DNA of 64,000 bases. It comes from Aurantiacibacter rhizosphaerae. GTDB taxonomy: Bacteria > Pseudomonadota > Alphaproteobacteria > Sphingomonadales > Sphingomonadaceae. The DNA is taken from positions 310,001 to 374,000 of the forward strand of contig NZ_WUBR01000002.1 in assembly GCF_009807005.1 (NCBI RefSeq), given 5' to 3'. Under the pieces are notes generated by a model. It did no database searches and was not told the DNA's origin. It saw only the letters and a program-made list of their open reading frames with translations. This document shows positions 28,904 through 37,585 of this stretch, one piece after another; positions within the stretch are counted from its first letter, which is position 1, and each line of letters begins with the position of its first letter. The translations under genes and the position numbers were made by a program.

Positions 28904-30172
28904 ATGAGCGACATTATCATAAACCGAGTCCGCGAGATTATCGCCGACGGAAAGATGACCCGCGCTGGCCTCGCCCGTGCTGCCGGTCTCCATGCAAACA
29001 CCCTGCGCGATTGCGGCGAAGACGGCTGGAACCCCACCACCGACACGCTGAACAAGCTCGACAATTTCCTCACCGATAATGACGAAACGCCCGTCCTTGT
29101 AGGGATCGAGGAGATTATCGAGGAAGCGCGCAACGGCAGGATGTATATTCTGGTGGATGACGAAGATCGCGAGAATGAGGGTGATCTGATCATTCCGGGC
29201 CAGATGGCCACGCCCAATGCCATCAACTTCATGGCCACCCATGGCCGCGGCCTGATCTGCCTTTCGCTTACCTCACGCCGCGGCAAGGAGCTGGGCCTGG
29301 AGATGATGAGCAACCGTAACCGCGAAAGCCAGCAGACTGCCTTCACCGTCGCCATCGAGGCGCGCGAGGGTGTCACCACCGGTATCAGCGCGGCAGACAG
29401 GGCGCGCACGGTTTCCGTCGCCATCGATTCCTCCAAAGGTCCGGACGATATCGTCACCCCCGGTCATGTTTTCCCGCTGATCGCCCGCGATGGCGGCGTG
29501 CTGGTGCGCGCCGGGCATACGGAAGCTGCGGTGGACATCTCGCGCCTTGCCGGCCTCAACCCCAGCGGCGTGATCTGCGAGATCATGAATGAAGATGGCA
29601 CCATGGCGAGGCTGGAAAACCTCATCGGCTTTGCCCGCAAGCACGGCATGAAGATCGGCACCATCCGCGATCTGATCGAATACCGGATGCGCAACGATCA
29701 TCTGGTCAAGCGCACCAACGAAAGCACCTTCAGCTCTGATTACGGTGGGGACTGGCGCGTGGCCAGCTATCGCAACACGGTGGATGGCTCTGTCAATCTG
29801 GTGCTGCAGAAAGGCCATGTCGTACCCGGCAAGCCGATCCTGACCCGCATGCACGCCATCTCCATCTTCGATGATGTGCTGGGCCGCAGCGGCGAACAAA
29901 AGCGCGTCCTGCAACGATCGATGGCCGCCATCGGGGAGGAAGGCGAAGGCGTGATCGTGGTGCTGATGCCATCGAAATCGGCGTCTCTGGAAAGCGAGAT
30001 CGGCACCGCCCCGCAAGCCAAGAGCGAGCTGCGCGAATATGGCATCGGGGCGCAGATCCTGGCCGATCTTGGCGTCACCGACATGATCCTGCTGTCCAAT
30101 TCGCACCATAATGTTGTTGGCCTTGAAGGCTATGGCATTACGGTGGCCGAGACCCGCCCTATTCCGGAGTAA
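28904..30172 (+). CDS. ribB: HTH-fused 3,4-dihydroxy-2-butanone-4-phosphate synthase (RibB with degenerate RibA domain)
   Basis: Three parts. Residues 1-60 form a helix-turn-helix-like domain (MTRAGLARAAGLHANTLRD, then WNPTTDTLNKLDNFL). Residues about 65-265 are the DHBP synthase, with DDEDRENEGDL at 85-95 and the VRAGHTEAAVD loop; it makes the four-carbon riboflavin precursor from ribulose 5-phosphate. Residues about 270-422 resemble GTP cyclohydrolase II but lack its zinc cysteines: the HSECLTGD-type motif reads HAISIFDD, so this half is probably inactive. Total 422 residues. It lies 3 bases before ribH. The HTH plus the palindrome at the start codon suggests autoregulation. Confidence 0.92.
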   Translation: MSDIIINRVREIIADGKMTRAGLARAAGLHANTLRDCGEDGWNPTTDTLNKLDNFLTDNDETPVLVGIEEIIEEARNGRMYILVDDEDRENEGDLIIPGQMATPNAINFMATHGRGLICLSLTSRRGKELGLEMMSNRNRESQQTAFTVAIEAREGVTTGISAADRARTVSVAIDSSKGPDDIVTPGHVFPLIARDGGVLVRAGHTEAAVDISRLAGLNPSGVICEIMNEDGTMARLENLIGFARKHGMKIGTIRDLIEYRMRNDHLVKRTNESTFSSDYGGDWRVASYRNTVDGSVNLVLQKGHVVPGKPILTRMHAISIFDDVLGRSGEQKRVLQRSMAAIGEEGEGVIVVLMPSKSASLESEIGTAPQAKSELREYGIGAQILADLGVTDMILLSNSHHNVVGLEGYGITVAETRPIPE

Positions 30173-30175
30173 TCA

Positions 30176-30595
30176 ATGGCCAAGTTCCTTATCGTCGAAG
30201 CGCGTTTTTACGCCCATCTCAATGACATGCTGATCGAAGGGGCGAAGGCTGCGCTGGAATCGGCCGGGCACGAGGCGCAGGTGATCACCGTGCCCGGCGC
30301 GCTGGAAGTTCCTGGCGCTATCGCGCTGGCGGCTGAAAGCGACCAGTACGATGGTTTTATCGCCATCGGCGTGGTTATCCGCGGGGAGACGTATCACTTC
30401 GAAATCGTGGCCGGGGAAAGCGCCCGCGCGATCATGGCGCTGACGATGGACGGCATCCCCATCGGCAATGGCATCCTGACCACGGAGAACGAGGAGCAGG
30501 CGCTGGTGCGCGCCGATCCCGCGCAGAAGAACAAGGGCGGTGAAGCGGCACAGGCTGCGATCCGCATGCTGGAACTGGCCGAGAAATTCTCTTGA
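30176..30595 (+). CDS. ribH: 6,7-dimethyl-8-ribityllumazine synthase
   Basis: RibH condenses the RibB product with the pyrimidine intermediate to give lumazine, the riboflavin precursor. The 139-residue protein shows the family motifs [49 protein letters not shown] and [19 protein letters not shown]. It starts 3 bases after ribB and its stop overlaps the following aldo/keto reductase start, so the three are one operon. Confidence 0.96.
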   Translation: MAKFLIVEARFYAHLNDMLIEGAKAALESAGHEAQVITVPGALEVPGAIALAAESDQYDGFIAIGVVIRGETYHFEIVAGESARAIMALTMDGIPIGNGILTTENEEQALVRADPAQKNKGGEAAQAAIRMLELAEKFS

Positions 30596-31548
30596 GCGGG
30601 CACCACGCCATCGCCGGCATTCCACTGGTTCTGGGCGGCAATGTGTTCGGCTGGACTGCGACTGGCGAGGAAGGTTTCGCCGTGCTCGATGCCTTTTACG
30701 AGGCGGGCGGCAGGATGATCGACACCGCCGATGTCTATTCAGCTTGGGTGCCGGGAAATTCCGGCGGCGATTCAGAGGCGTTTCTGGGGCAGTGGCTCAC
30801 CCGCAGCGGTGTGCGTGAAGAGATGCGCATCCACACCAAAACCGGCATGTGGAGTGACCGGCAGCAAAACTCTCCCGGCTCGATGGGCGATCCCGGCCTT
30901 TACGAGCCTCAGCGAGTGCTTGCCCACCTCGATGCAACACTGGAGCGGCTGCAGATCGACAAGATCGATTTGTACTATGCTCACCGCGATTTTGAGGAGC
31001 TGGAGGTTTCGCAAATCGTCGACGCGTTTGAGGGCGCGATGCAGACCGGCAAGATCGGTGAGCTTGGCGCGTCCAACTTCACGGCGGACCGTCTGAAGGC
31101 CGCACTGGATTATGCAGAGAGCGCGGGCGCCACGCCTTTCACGGTCTTGCAGAACCAGCACAATCTTGTGGCGCGAGACGATTATGGGCCGGACCTGCAG
31201 GCGCTTTGCACGCAGCGCGATATCGCGATGCTGCCGTTTTTCGGCCTTGCCGCGGGTTATCTGACAGGCAAATATCGCAAGCCAGAGGATTTCGAACAGG
31301 GCAGCCGCGCCTACCGTGTGAAGGATTACGCGGAGAGCGGCCCGCCCGTTCTTGCGGTAATGGATGACATCGCCGCCGAAACCGGCGCAAGCCTGCCGGC
31401 CATTGCGCTGGCGTGGCTGGTGAGCCAGCCCGGCATCCCTGCCCCCATCGCCAGCGCGCGGAATGTGGAGCAGCTGGAAACGCTGCTGGAATTTACCCGG
31501 CTTGAGCTGACGGATGAACAATTGGCCCGGCTGACGAACGCTCTGTGA
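30592..31548 (+). CDS. Aldo/keto reductase
   Basis: The 318-residue TIM-barrel protein has the AKR signatures [14 protein letters not shown], the catalytic region [34 protein letters not shown] and the C-terminal coenzyme segment [15 protein letters not shown]. It uses NADPH; the substrate is unknown. It starts at TTG 30592, overlapping the ribH stop (TTGA), which is the only start consistent with the conserved N-terminus. Its place in the riboflavin operon is unexplained. Confidence 0.9.
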   Translation: MSGHHAIAGIPLVLGGNVFGWTATGEEGFAVLDAFYEAGGRMIDTADVYSAWVPGNSGGDSEAFLGQWLTRSGVREEMRIHTKTGMWSDRQQNSPGSMGDPGLYEPQRVLAHLDATLERLQIDKIDLYYAHRDFEELEVSQIVDAFEGAMQTGKIGELGASNFTADRLKAALDYAESAGATPFTVLQNQHNLVARDDYGPDLQALCTQRDIAMLPFFGLAAGYLTGKYRKPEDFEQGSRAYRVKDYAESGPPVLAVMDDIAAETGASLPAIALAWLVSQPGIPAPIASARNVEQLETLLEFTRLELTDEQLARLTNAL

Positions 31549-31580
31549 GCATCACACCCGATCACATTGCAGTGTGATGC
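31549..31580. repeat. Second TGTGAT repeat cluster downstream of the ribB operon
   Basis: GCATCACA (31549-31556) and TGTGATGC (31573-31580) form a perfect 8-bp inverted repeat, and between them ATCACATTGCAGTGTGAT (31561-31578) repeats the ribB operator with one asymmetric position. It starts directly after the aldo/keto reductase stop codon. The rest of the 237-base gap to eno shows no gene or T-tailed terminator that I can see. A second operator for looping, or a hairpin at the end of the transcript, are both possible. Confidence 0.55.
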
Positions 31581-31785
31581 CGCCGAGAAACGCAGCATCA
31601 GGGGCCAAATTCGTCACCAGAAATTGGGTACAGCAAGGGACAGGGAACGGCCACTAACGGCCGCATCTCTCCCTGAGACGCTGGAAAAGCGGGATTTGTG
31701 GGAAGGGAGGCAATCGCAGTTGCGACACCGCCCTTTCCCAACACATCGTTACGATGATTTGCCGACCATCACAGCCGCGATCCCA

Positions 31786-33177
<1,392 letters not shown>

Positions 33178-33236
33178 TTATCCCCATAATACAATACTGA
33201 GGGACACCAGGCGTGTACCAAGGAAGGAAACCAACA

Positions 33237-33782
33237 ATGGCCAAGCAGCCCACCGCAAACACCTCCACAGTCGCCGCAACGCCCACAGCGACCGAGACCG
33301 TAGCAGCCCCCACGACCACGACGACCACCACCAACCCCAATACTGCCGAGGCAAAGTCGCGCTTCAATGCAGCGCTTGACGAAGCAAAGGCCGGTGCAGC
33401 CGCGCTGGGTGACGAAGCCAAGCTGCGCGCCAGCGGCTATCGTGAAGAAGCCAAGGCCCGCGGCGGCGAATGGTCCACTGATGCGAAATCCAAGGCTGGC
33501 GAACTCGCCGTTGAAGGAAAGCACAAGGCCAGCGAAGCACTGACCGGCCTTTCCCGTGTGATTGACGACAACGTCACCACGCTGGACGAAAAGCTCGGCC
33601 CGAAATACGGCGATTATGCGCGCTCCGCCTCGCAGACCCTGCAGGACAATGCACGCAAGCTGGACGAAAAGAGCCTGGACGAACTGGCCAACGAATCGCG
33701 TGAAGCCATCCGCAAGAGCCCGGCAACCGCTGTCGGCCTTGCCGCAGTCGTCGGCTTCTTCTTCGCCCGCCTGTTCCGCTAA
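33237..33782 (+). CDS. DUF883/YqjD-like membrane-anchored protein
   Basis: The 181-residue protein has a low-complexity Thr/Ala-rich N-terminus, a long helical region rich in Ala, Lys and Glu (about residues 45-155), and a C-terminal membrane anchor (TAVGLAAVVGFFFARLF). This resembles the ElaB/YqjD/DUF883 class, tail-anchored proteins that in E. coli bind ribosomes in stationary phase. The ATG at 33237 follows a GGAAGG Shine-Dalgarno. It is the first of four genes downstream of an EcfG-type promoter. Confidence 0.75.
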   Translation: MAKQPTANTSTVAATPTATETVAAPTTTTTTTNPNTAEAKSRFNAALDEAKAGAAALGDEAKLRASGYREEAKARGGEWSTDAKSKAGELAVEGKHKASEALTGLSRVIDDNVTTLDEKLGPKYGDYARSASQTLQDNARKLDEKSLDELANESREAIRKSPATAVGLAAVVGFFFARLFR

Positions 33783-33788
33783 GAGACT

Positions 33789-34247
33789 GTGCAGGTCAGA
33801 CACGACAGCGGCATCGAACCACTGCAACCCAGCGACGCCGCGCACGCAGCGAATTTTCCGCAGGACGGATTGGCGCACCCCGTCGATCCGCCTGCGGAAA
33901 CGCGCTCTCTTGCAGATGATCTAGGGGATCTTTTCGAGGACGCCCGAACCTATTTCGATGCCGAAATGTCTTATCAGAAGTCCCGCGCGGGCTTCGTTGC
34001 CAATCGGCTGAAAAAGACAATCGCGTTCGGTGCGGTCGCCGCCTATCTGGCGGTTCTCGCCACGATCGGTCTCACCGTGGGCCTGATCATCGCACTCACC
34101 CCGCTCATCACCGCGTGGGGCGCCACTGCATTGGTGGTACTGGTGATACTTCTGGTGGCCTATCTGCTGGTCCGCAAGGCTGCAAGCGCATGGGCAGACA
34201 TCAGGGCCGCTATGGCAAGTGACGAGGAGCCTGGCGACCATGACTGA
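33789..34247 (+). CDS. Phage-holin-superfamily (YqjE-like) membrane protein
   Basis: The 152-residue protein has two adjacent membrane helices (IAFGAVAAYLAVLATIGLTV and ATALVVLVILLVAYLLV) between an acidic N-terminus and a short charged tail, the layout of the YqjE/putative holin superfamily (DUF1469). The start is GTG 33789. Despite the family name nothing else here is phage-like. In E. coli yqjE follows yqjD, and the same order is seen here. It overlaps the next gene by eight bases. Confidence 0.75.
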   Translation: MQVRHDSGIEPLQPSDAAHAANFPQDGLAHPVDPPAETRSLADDLGDLFEDARTYFDAEMSYQKSRAGFVANRLKKTIAFGAVAAYLAVLATIGLTVGLIIALTPLITAWGATALVVLVILLVAYLLVRKAASAWADIRAAMASDEEPGDHD

Positions 34248-34605
34248 TCTGCAAACCCAGATGCATGAAGACCGCATGTTGCGAGACGCGGCAAAGCGTA
34301 TGGTTAAGTCCGACGTTGCCTATGTAAAAGGCGATATGTCATGCAAGGGCCTGGGTGGCCGCTTCGTCGACAGGATCAAGGACGGTGCATCGGAACTTTC
34401 CGATAACACGCACGAATATGCCGATACGCACCGCGCACAAGTGGGAACCGGCATCGCAGTCGCCGTGGCCGCCTTCTTTGGCTGGAAATACCGCGAGCAA
34501 CTGGCGGACGCCGTCTACGATCTTTTTCACGAGAAGACCCCGGTGGAAAAGGTGAGCGAGAAGGCGGAACAACTGGCGCGTGATGCCCGTTCCTATTTTG
34601 ATTGA
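34240..34605 (+). CDS. Small single-pass membrane protein of the stress operon
   Basis: The 121-residue product has a polar, charged N-terminus, one predicted membrane span (GTGIAVAVAAFFGW) and a C-terminal amphipathic helix (EKVSEKAEQLARDARSYF). I recognise no specific family; general layout is like DUF883 proteins. I use the ATG at 34240, which overlaps the preceding gene by 8 bases. An upstream in-frame ATG at 34219 is possible. Confidence 0.7.
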   Translation: MTDLQTQMHEDRMLRDAAKRMVKSDVAYVKGDMSCKGLGGRFVDRIKDGASELSDNTHEYADTHRAQVGTGIAVAVAAFFGWKYREQLADAVYDLFHEKTPVEKVSEKAEQLARDARSYFD

Positions 34606-34630
34606 AACATAATTTTCCCGGAGAATCCCG

Positions 34631-35122
34631 ATGAACGACCCGAAACGCGCCGAAATCAAGGCCCGCATCGCTGCCGCACAGGCACGCGAAGATGCAAAGG
34701 CACAGCAATCCACCACGCAGCGCATGGCTGACAAGGCCTCCGACGCCGGTGATGCGTTCACCAGCTTTGTGAAGGAACACCCCCTCGCCGCCGCAGCCGG
34801 CGGCGTTGCATTGGGCATACTGGTTGCCGGCATGTTCAAGGGCCCGCGCCGCGCAGCCGCCACCGGCGGTGCCAAGGCAGTTGGCCTGGCCGCTATCGGT
34901 GCCGAAATCGCCTCCGCATTCGCCAGCGAACTGCTGGACGATGCAAAGGATATCGGCCGCGCCGGTGCACGCCGTGCAGGCGATGTGGGCGATGCCATCG
35001 GCGATCGCGCCCGTTCCGTGCGCCGCGATGCGAGCTACAATGCCGATCGCGCCGGTGATGCAGCACGCATTTCCGCACGCGAAACCGGCAAGCGTATCGC
35101 CCGCGCATTCGGCCAGCGTTGA
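34631..35122 (+). CDS. Ala-rich helical membrane protein of the stress operon
   Basis: The 163-residue protein has a charged N-terminal helix, one or two hydrophobic segments (HPLAAAAGGVALGILVAGMF and a weaker Ala-rich one) and a long Arg/Asp/Ala-rich C-terminal helix (residues 105-163) with repeated GDA-like spacing. There is no recognised function. A GGAGAA Shine-Dalgarno precedes the ATG. It is the last gene before a strong terminator. Confidence 0.75.
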   Translation: MNDPKRAEIKARIAAAQAREDAKAQQSTTQRMADKASDAGDAFTSFVKEHPLAAAAGGVALGILVAGMFKGPRRAAATGGAKAVGLAAIGAEIASAFASELLDDAKDIGRAGARRAGDVGDAIGDRARSVRRDASYNADRAGDAARISARETGKRIARAFGQR

Positions 35123-35155
35123 TCACAACGCCGCATCTAATTTTTACAGTTCGAG

Positions 35156-35206
35156 TCCCCTTGCGCTCCGTGTCCTTTGGATTAGAGCGCGAGGGGATTT
35201 TTGTTT
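35156..35206 (+). terminator. Rho-independent terminator of the stress operon
   Basis: TCCCCTTGCGCTC (35156-35168) pairs with GAGCGCGAGGGGA (35185-35197), 13 bp with one wobble, followed by a T-rich run. It ends the four-gene operon. Confidence 0.85.
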
Positions 35207-35231
35207 TCAGCCGTAACTGAAGGGCCATCGC

Positions 35232-35471
35232 ATGTCAGAAGAGCACGACCACCAGCTTCTCCATCTCGTAATGGGTGGCCGCGTCACAGATCCACGCGGA
35301 GCGGAATTCCAGGATCTGAAGGATATTCACGTCGTCGGCTTCTTCGCCGATTTCGAAAGCGCGGAAGAGGCATGGCGCGGCTGGGCACAGCGCACTGTGG
35401 ACGATGCGGAAATGAAATACGTGATCGTCCACCTGCACAAGCTGCTGGAGCCGGACCTTCCCGGCAAATAA
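35232..35471 (+). CDS. DUF4170 domain protein
   Basis: The 79-residue protein matches the small alphaproteobacterial DUF4170 pattern: HLVMGGRVTDPRGAEFQDLKDIHVVG, a middle helix with EEAWRGWAQRTVDDAEM, and YVIVHLHKLLEPD. Function is unknown. It is the last host gene before the mobile element; its own terminator became the element's insertion site. Confidence 0.85.
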   Translation: MSEEHDHQLLHLVMGGRVTDPRGAEFQDLKDIHVVGFFADFESAEEAWRGWAQRTVDDAEMKYVIVHLHKLLEPDLPGK

Positions 35472-35481
35472 CCGCAGATGC

Positions 35482-35504
35482 AAAAAAGCCCCGCTTCGGC
35501 GGGG
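35482..35504 (+). terminator. DUF4170 terminator, left copy of the duplicated target site
   Basis: An A-run leads into CCCCGC-TTCG-GCGGGG (35489-35504), a UUCG-loop hairpin. The 16-bp hairpin core recurs in the same orientation at 47277-47292, just beyond the other end of the mobile element. It is therefore read here as the left target site duplication. The T-run expected after the hairpin is missing here and is found after the right copy. Confidence 0.85.
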
Positions 35505-35550
35505 GGATAAGGTGATTGTTCGGCCTGGTCCATCATTTGACCACACTCGG
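35505..35550 (+). repeat. Left terminal inverted repeat of the element
   Basis: Begins GGATAAGGTGAT and contains TTGACCACAC at positions 33-42. Aligned without gaps to the reverse complement of 47231-47276 it agrees at 33 of 46 positions, including the first 12 bases and the ten-base internal block. Confidence 0.85.
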
Positions 35551-35654
35551 TGATTTCACGTTTTCATTCGCCATAACCACAAGGCGAGCCGACTGGATGC
35601 TTTTGGCAGATTTGCCATGAACTCGGAACGTCCGAAAAGGGTGGGTAGCTGCCG

Positions 35655-35996
35655 TCAAGCTTCACCCCAATACGACTTAAAATCGGGGTGATCGCGAAAC
35701 AATTCTTCGAAGCTCGGCTCCTGAATACCGAGAATATGGACCTCTCGCTCATCGAGCCCAGGCCAATCCTGTATAGAGATTGCTTGGCTTATCAGAGCCA
35801 CCCCGTCCGCCAATTCCATCCGAAGGTTTTCACTGCGGTCCTCGATGTAATCGCCATCAACGACATTCGCGTGAAGATTCGGGCTGTATGTTGGAAAAGG
35901 TATGAATTTCGCCATGGCAACACCCATCGGCGGGTCTAGCGCGAATATGTCTGCTTCACCGATTGGCGAAGTCGCATCGTAAATAGTCACCTTCAT
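35655..35996 (-). CDS. Small hypothetical protein (element cargo)
   Basis: The 113-residue soluble protein runs from MKVTIYDATSPIGEADIF to a C-terminus with ILGIQEPSFEELFRDHPDF. It reads like a compact globular protein with no signal or membrane segment. I remember similar proteins from other sphingomonads but no function. The frame is open back to 36110, but that part lies in a repeated intergenic unit, so I start at the ATG at 35996. No clear Shine-Dalgarno. Confidence 0.65.
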   Translation of the reverse strand: MKVTIYDATSPIGEADIFALDPPMGVAMAKFIPFPTYSPNLHANVVDGDYIEDRSENLRMELADGVALISQAISIQDWPGLDEREVHILGIQEPSFEELFRDHPDFKSYWGEA

Positions 35997-36036
35997 TGTG
36001 GCTATGTGCACGAATTCACCAGTGTCCGCTATCGCG

Positions 36037-36146
36037 TCGTTAGCGGCTGGTCCGGTTTTCAGCCCGAACAGAGCGGAGCTGCCGGTCCGCTTGTGGAGTG
36101 ACCACCGCATGGCGTGAGCGTCTGCAATTGGGGTGGAAAGCGGAAA
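36037..36146 (+). repeat. Intergenic repeat unit A
   Basis: Starts TCGTTAGCGGCTGG and ends with TTGGGGTGGAAAGCGGA. It shares its beginning, the GAGCTGCC(G/A)GTCCGCT middle and its end with units B and C. It sits between two leftward small genes. Confidence 0.65.
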
Positions 36147-36434
36147 TCAATCTTTCGGTATAAGCGAGATGCCCAGTAGGCCGAGAATGAGGAAGACGCC
36201 GCCAATCGATAGGAAGAACCGAACGAGCTCCCAGACCTCTTCTTCTGTCAGATTGCGACCTTCATTTGTATAATGGATCGGCTCGCCTCCGAGGAAGTTC
36301 ATGGCGGCAACAAGAGCGACGAAACTGGCCACTAACAAGCCAAGGACGAGCCATCGCCAAGCGATCCAGCGAAGCAGTGCGGCGCTTGGCTTCGGTGGCT
36401 TCTCGAATAACCTGAAATCGGAAATGATGCGCAA
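36147..36434 (-). CDS. Small two-helix membrane protein (element cargo)
   Basis: The 95-residue product has two hydrophobic helices (WLVLGLLVASFVALVAAMNF and FFLSIGGVFLILGLLGISLI) separated by an acidic loop, with a basic N-terminus. Family unknown. It is one of four small genes in the left arm of the element, each bordered by the same repeat. Confidence 0.6.
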   Translation of the reverse strand: MRIISDFRLFEKPPKPSAALLRWIAWRWLVLGLLVASFVALVAAMNFLGGEPIHYTNEGRNLTEEEVWELVRFFLSIGGVFLILGLLGISLIPKD

Positions 36435-36490
36435 CCTGATACCTTCCTCTCAACTCCAGGATACCGATAGTTGGCATGTCCGCAATCAGG

Positions 36491-36604
36491 TCGTTAGCTG
36501 TCAGGCGGCTTTCGGCTCCGAACGTGGCAAAGCTGCCAGTCCGCTCCTAGGCGTGTCGTCCCCGTCATCGAACGGCTGTTTGTGGGGTGGGAAGTAGACT
36601 GTCC
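36491..36604 (+). repeat. Intergenic repeat unit B
   Basis: Starts TCGTTAGCTGTCAGG, contains GGCAAAGCTGCCAGTCCGCT and ends near TGGGGTGGGAAG. Clearly homologous to unit C, with which it shares the longest identical stretches. Confidence 0.7.
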
Positions 36605-36632
36605 GCTAGCCGCAGATTTCAGCACTAGCTGC

Positions 36633-37037
36633 CTAACGATTTCGCGGGTCAGCCAAGGCGATTGCCTCACCAGTTAGACACCCGTCCAACGCCTCCACTT
36701 CTCGTTGGCTGAAAGGCTCTCCGCGCCTTGAATACGCCCGCATCATGCGGGACGATCCATTATCGTGAACGTCAACCAGATAGTGTCGAACTGGATTGTC
36801 GAACCGGACAGCCTGATCCGACGGCGCTTTTCGATGCCGTAAAGTTAATCGCCCGCCCCAGTTTTGGCCGAGGCACATTCCGACCCAGTCGAGTGATTTA
36901 GCAGTCTTGCCTTGGAACGCGAGTCGGTCCGGAGATGGCTCATCTGTTTTGAATGGTAGGACAAAAAGGGCCACGAACAGCATAAGTCCAACTACGACTA
37001 GCCAAGGCATAGGTTGATTAAGCGAAACGCGTCGCAT
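36633..37037 (-). CDS. Small single-pass membrane or secreted protein (element cargo)
   Basis: From the ATG at 37037 (GGAAGG immediately upstream) the 134-residue product has one N-terminal hydrophobic helix (MPWLVVVGLMLFVALFVLPF) and a soluble remainder with two cysteines. The helix could be an uncleaved anchor. I recognise no family. The frame extends to 37145 but overlaps repeat unit C there. Confidence 0.6.
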   Translation of the reverse strand: MRRVSLNQPMPWLVVVGLMLFVALFVLPFKTDEPSPDRLAFQGKTAKSLDWVGMCLGQNWGGRLTLRHRKAPSDQAVRFDNPVRHYLVDVHDNGSSRMMRAYSRRGEPFSQREVEALDGCLTGEAIALADPRNR

Positions 37038-37105
37038 CCTTCCACTTATGCGATTTGGTTCGCTTTTGCGACCAGTAACATCAACTCGCTCGGTCCGATA
37101 TCGGG

Positions 37106-37217
37106 TCGTTAGCGGAAAGCCCGCTTTCGGCTCAAAGCGTGGCAAAGCTGCCAGTCCGCTGTTTGGCGGAAAACCCGCGCTATCGAATGTCTGCTATTGG
37201 GGTGGGAAGCGGACGTT
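37106..37217 (+). repeat. Intergenic repeat unit C
   Basis: Starts TCGTTAGCGGAAAGCCCG, contains GGCAAAGCTGCCAGTCCGCT and ends TTGGGGTGGGAAGCGGACGT. It has the same orientation as A and B although the flanking genes differ in direction. Confidence 0.7.
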
Positions 37218-37251
37218 GCATTCAGGTCGGAAAGACATCACACCGCAAGCC

Positions 37252-37545
37252 ATGTCCCTCTACAATAAATCATGGCTGTTCATGGCTTGGGTCCTCGTTG
37301 TCTTCTTCACGTTCCCAGTCTGGATGCCAGCACTTCATCGAACTTTGGGCGATCTTGGCATGCTGCTGGGACTAGCTTTCTGGCTCGGCCATGGAGTGGT
37401 GGCGCTGCTCGTATTCCGGTGTCCCGATTGCGGCCTCTCCCCATTCCAAAGCAACAAGGGCTTTTTCGCGTGGTCCACACCGTGGCCGAGGAAGACATGC
37501 GGTCACTGTGGTCGTAGCCATCGTGATGGATCTAATGACGGCTAA
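37252..37545 (+). CDS. Small membrane protein with zinc-ribbon-like cysteines (element cargo)
   Basis: The 97-residue protein has two membrane helices (FMAWVLVVFFTFPVWM and LLGLAFWLGHGVVALLVF) followed by CPDC and CGHC pairs about 30 residues apart, which could bind one metal. It looks like a small sphingomonad family of unknown function. The start at ATG 37252 leaves the upstream repeat unit C outside the gene. Confidence 0.65.
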   Translation: MSLYNKSWLFMAWVLVVFFTFPVWMPALHRTLGDLGMLLGLAFWLGHGVVALLVFRCPDCGLSPFQSNKGFFAWSTPWPRKTCGHCGRSHRDGSNDG

Positions 37546-37549
37546 GGGG

Positions 37550-37580
37550 TCGTTAGCCGACAGACTGCTTTTGGCCCAGA
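37550..37580 (+). repeat. Truncated intergenic repeat unit D
   Basis: TCGTTAGCCGACAGACTGC followed by TTTTGGCCC matches the first 30 or so bases of units A-C and then stops at the end of the cas1 gene. It may mark the junction between the cassette-like arm and the casposon core. Confidence 0.5.
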
Positions 37581-37585
37581 TTTGC

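Noticed and set aside
33789-34247. Prophage remnant suggested by a holin-superfamily gene
   Set aside because: The family name covers YqjE-like housekeeping membrane proteins, and no other phage gene lies nearby.
36037-37580. Integron attC sites for the small-gene array
   Set aside because: TCGTTAGC resembles half of an attC core, but I find no consistently spaced inverted partner in the repeat units and no integrase gene in the element.
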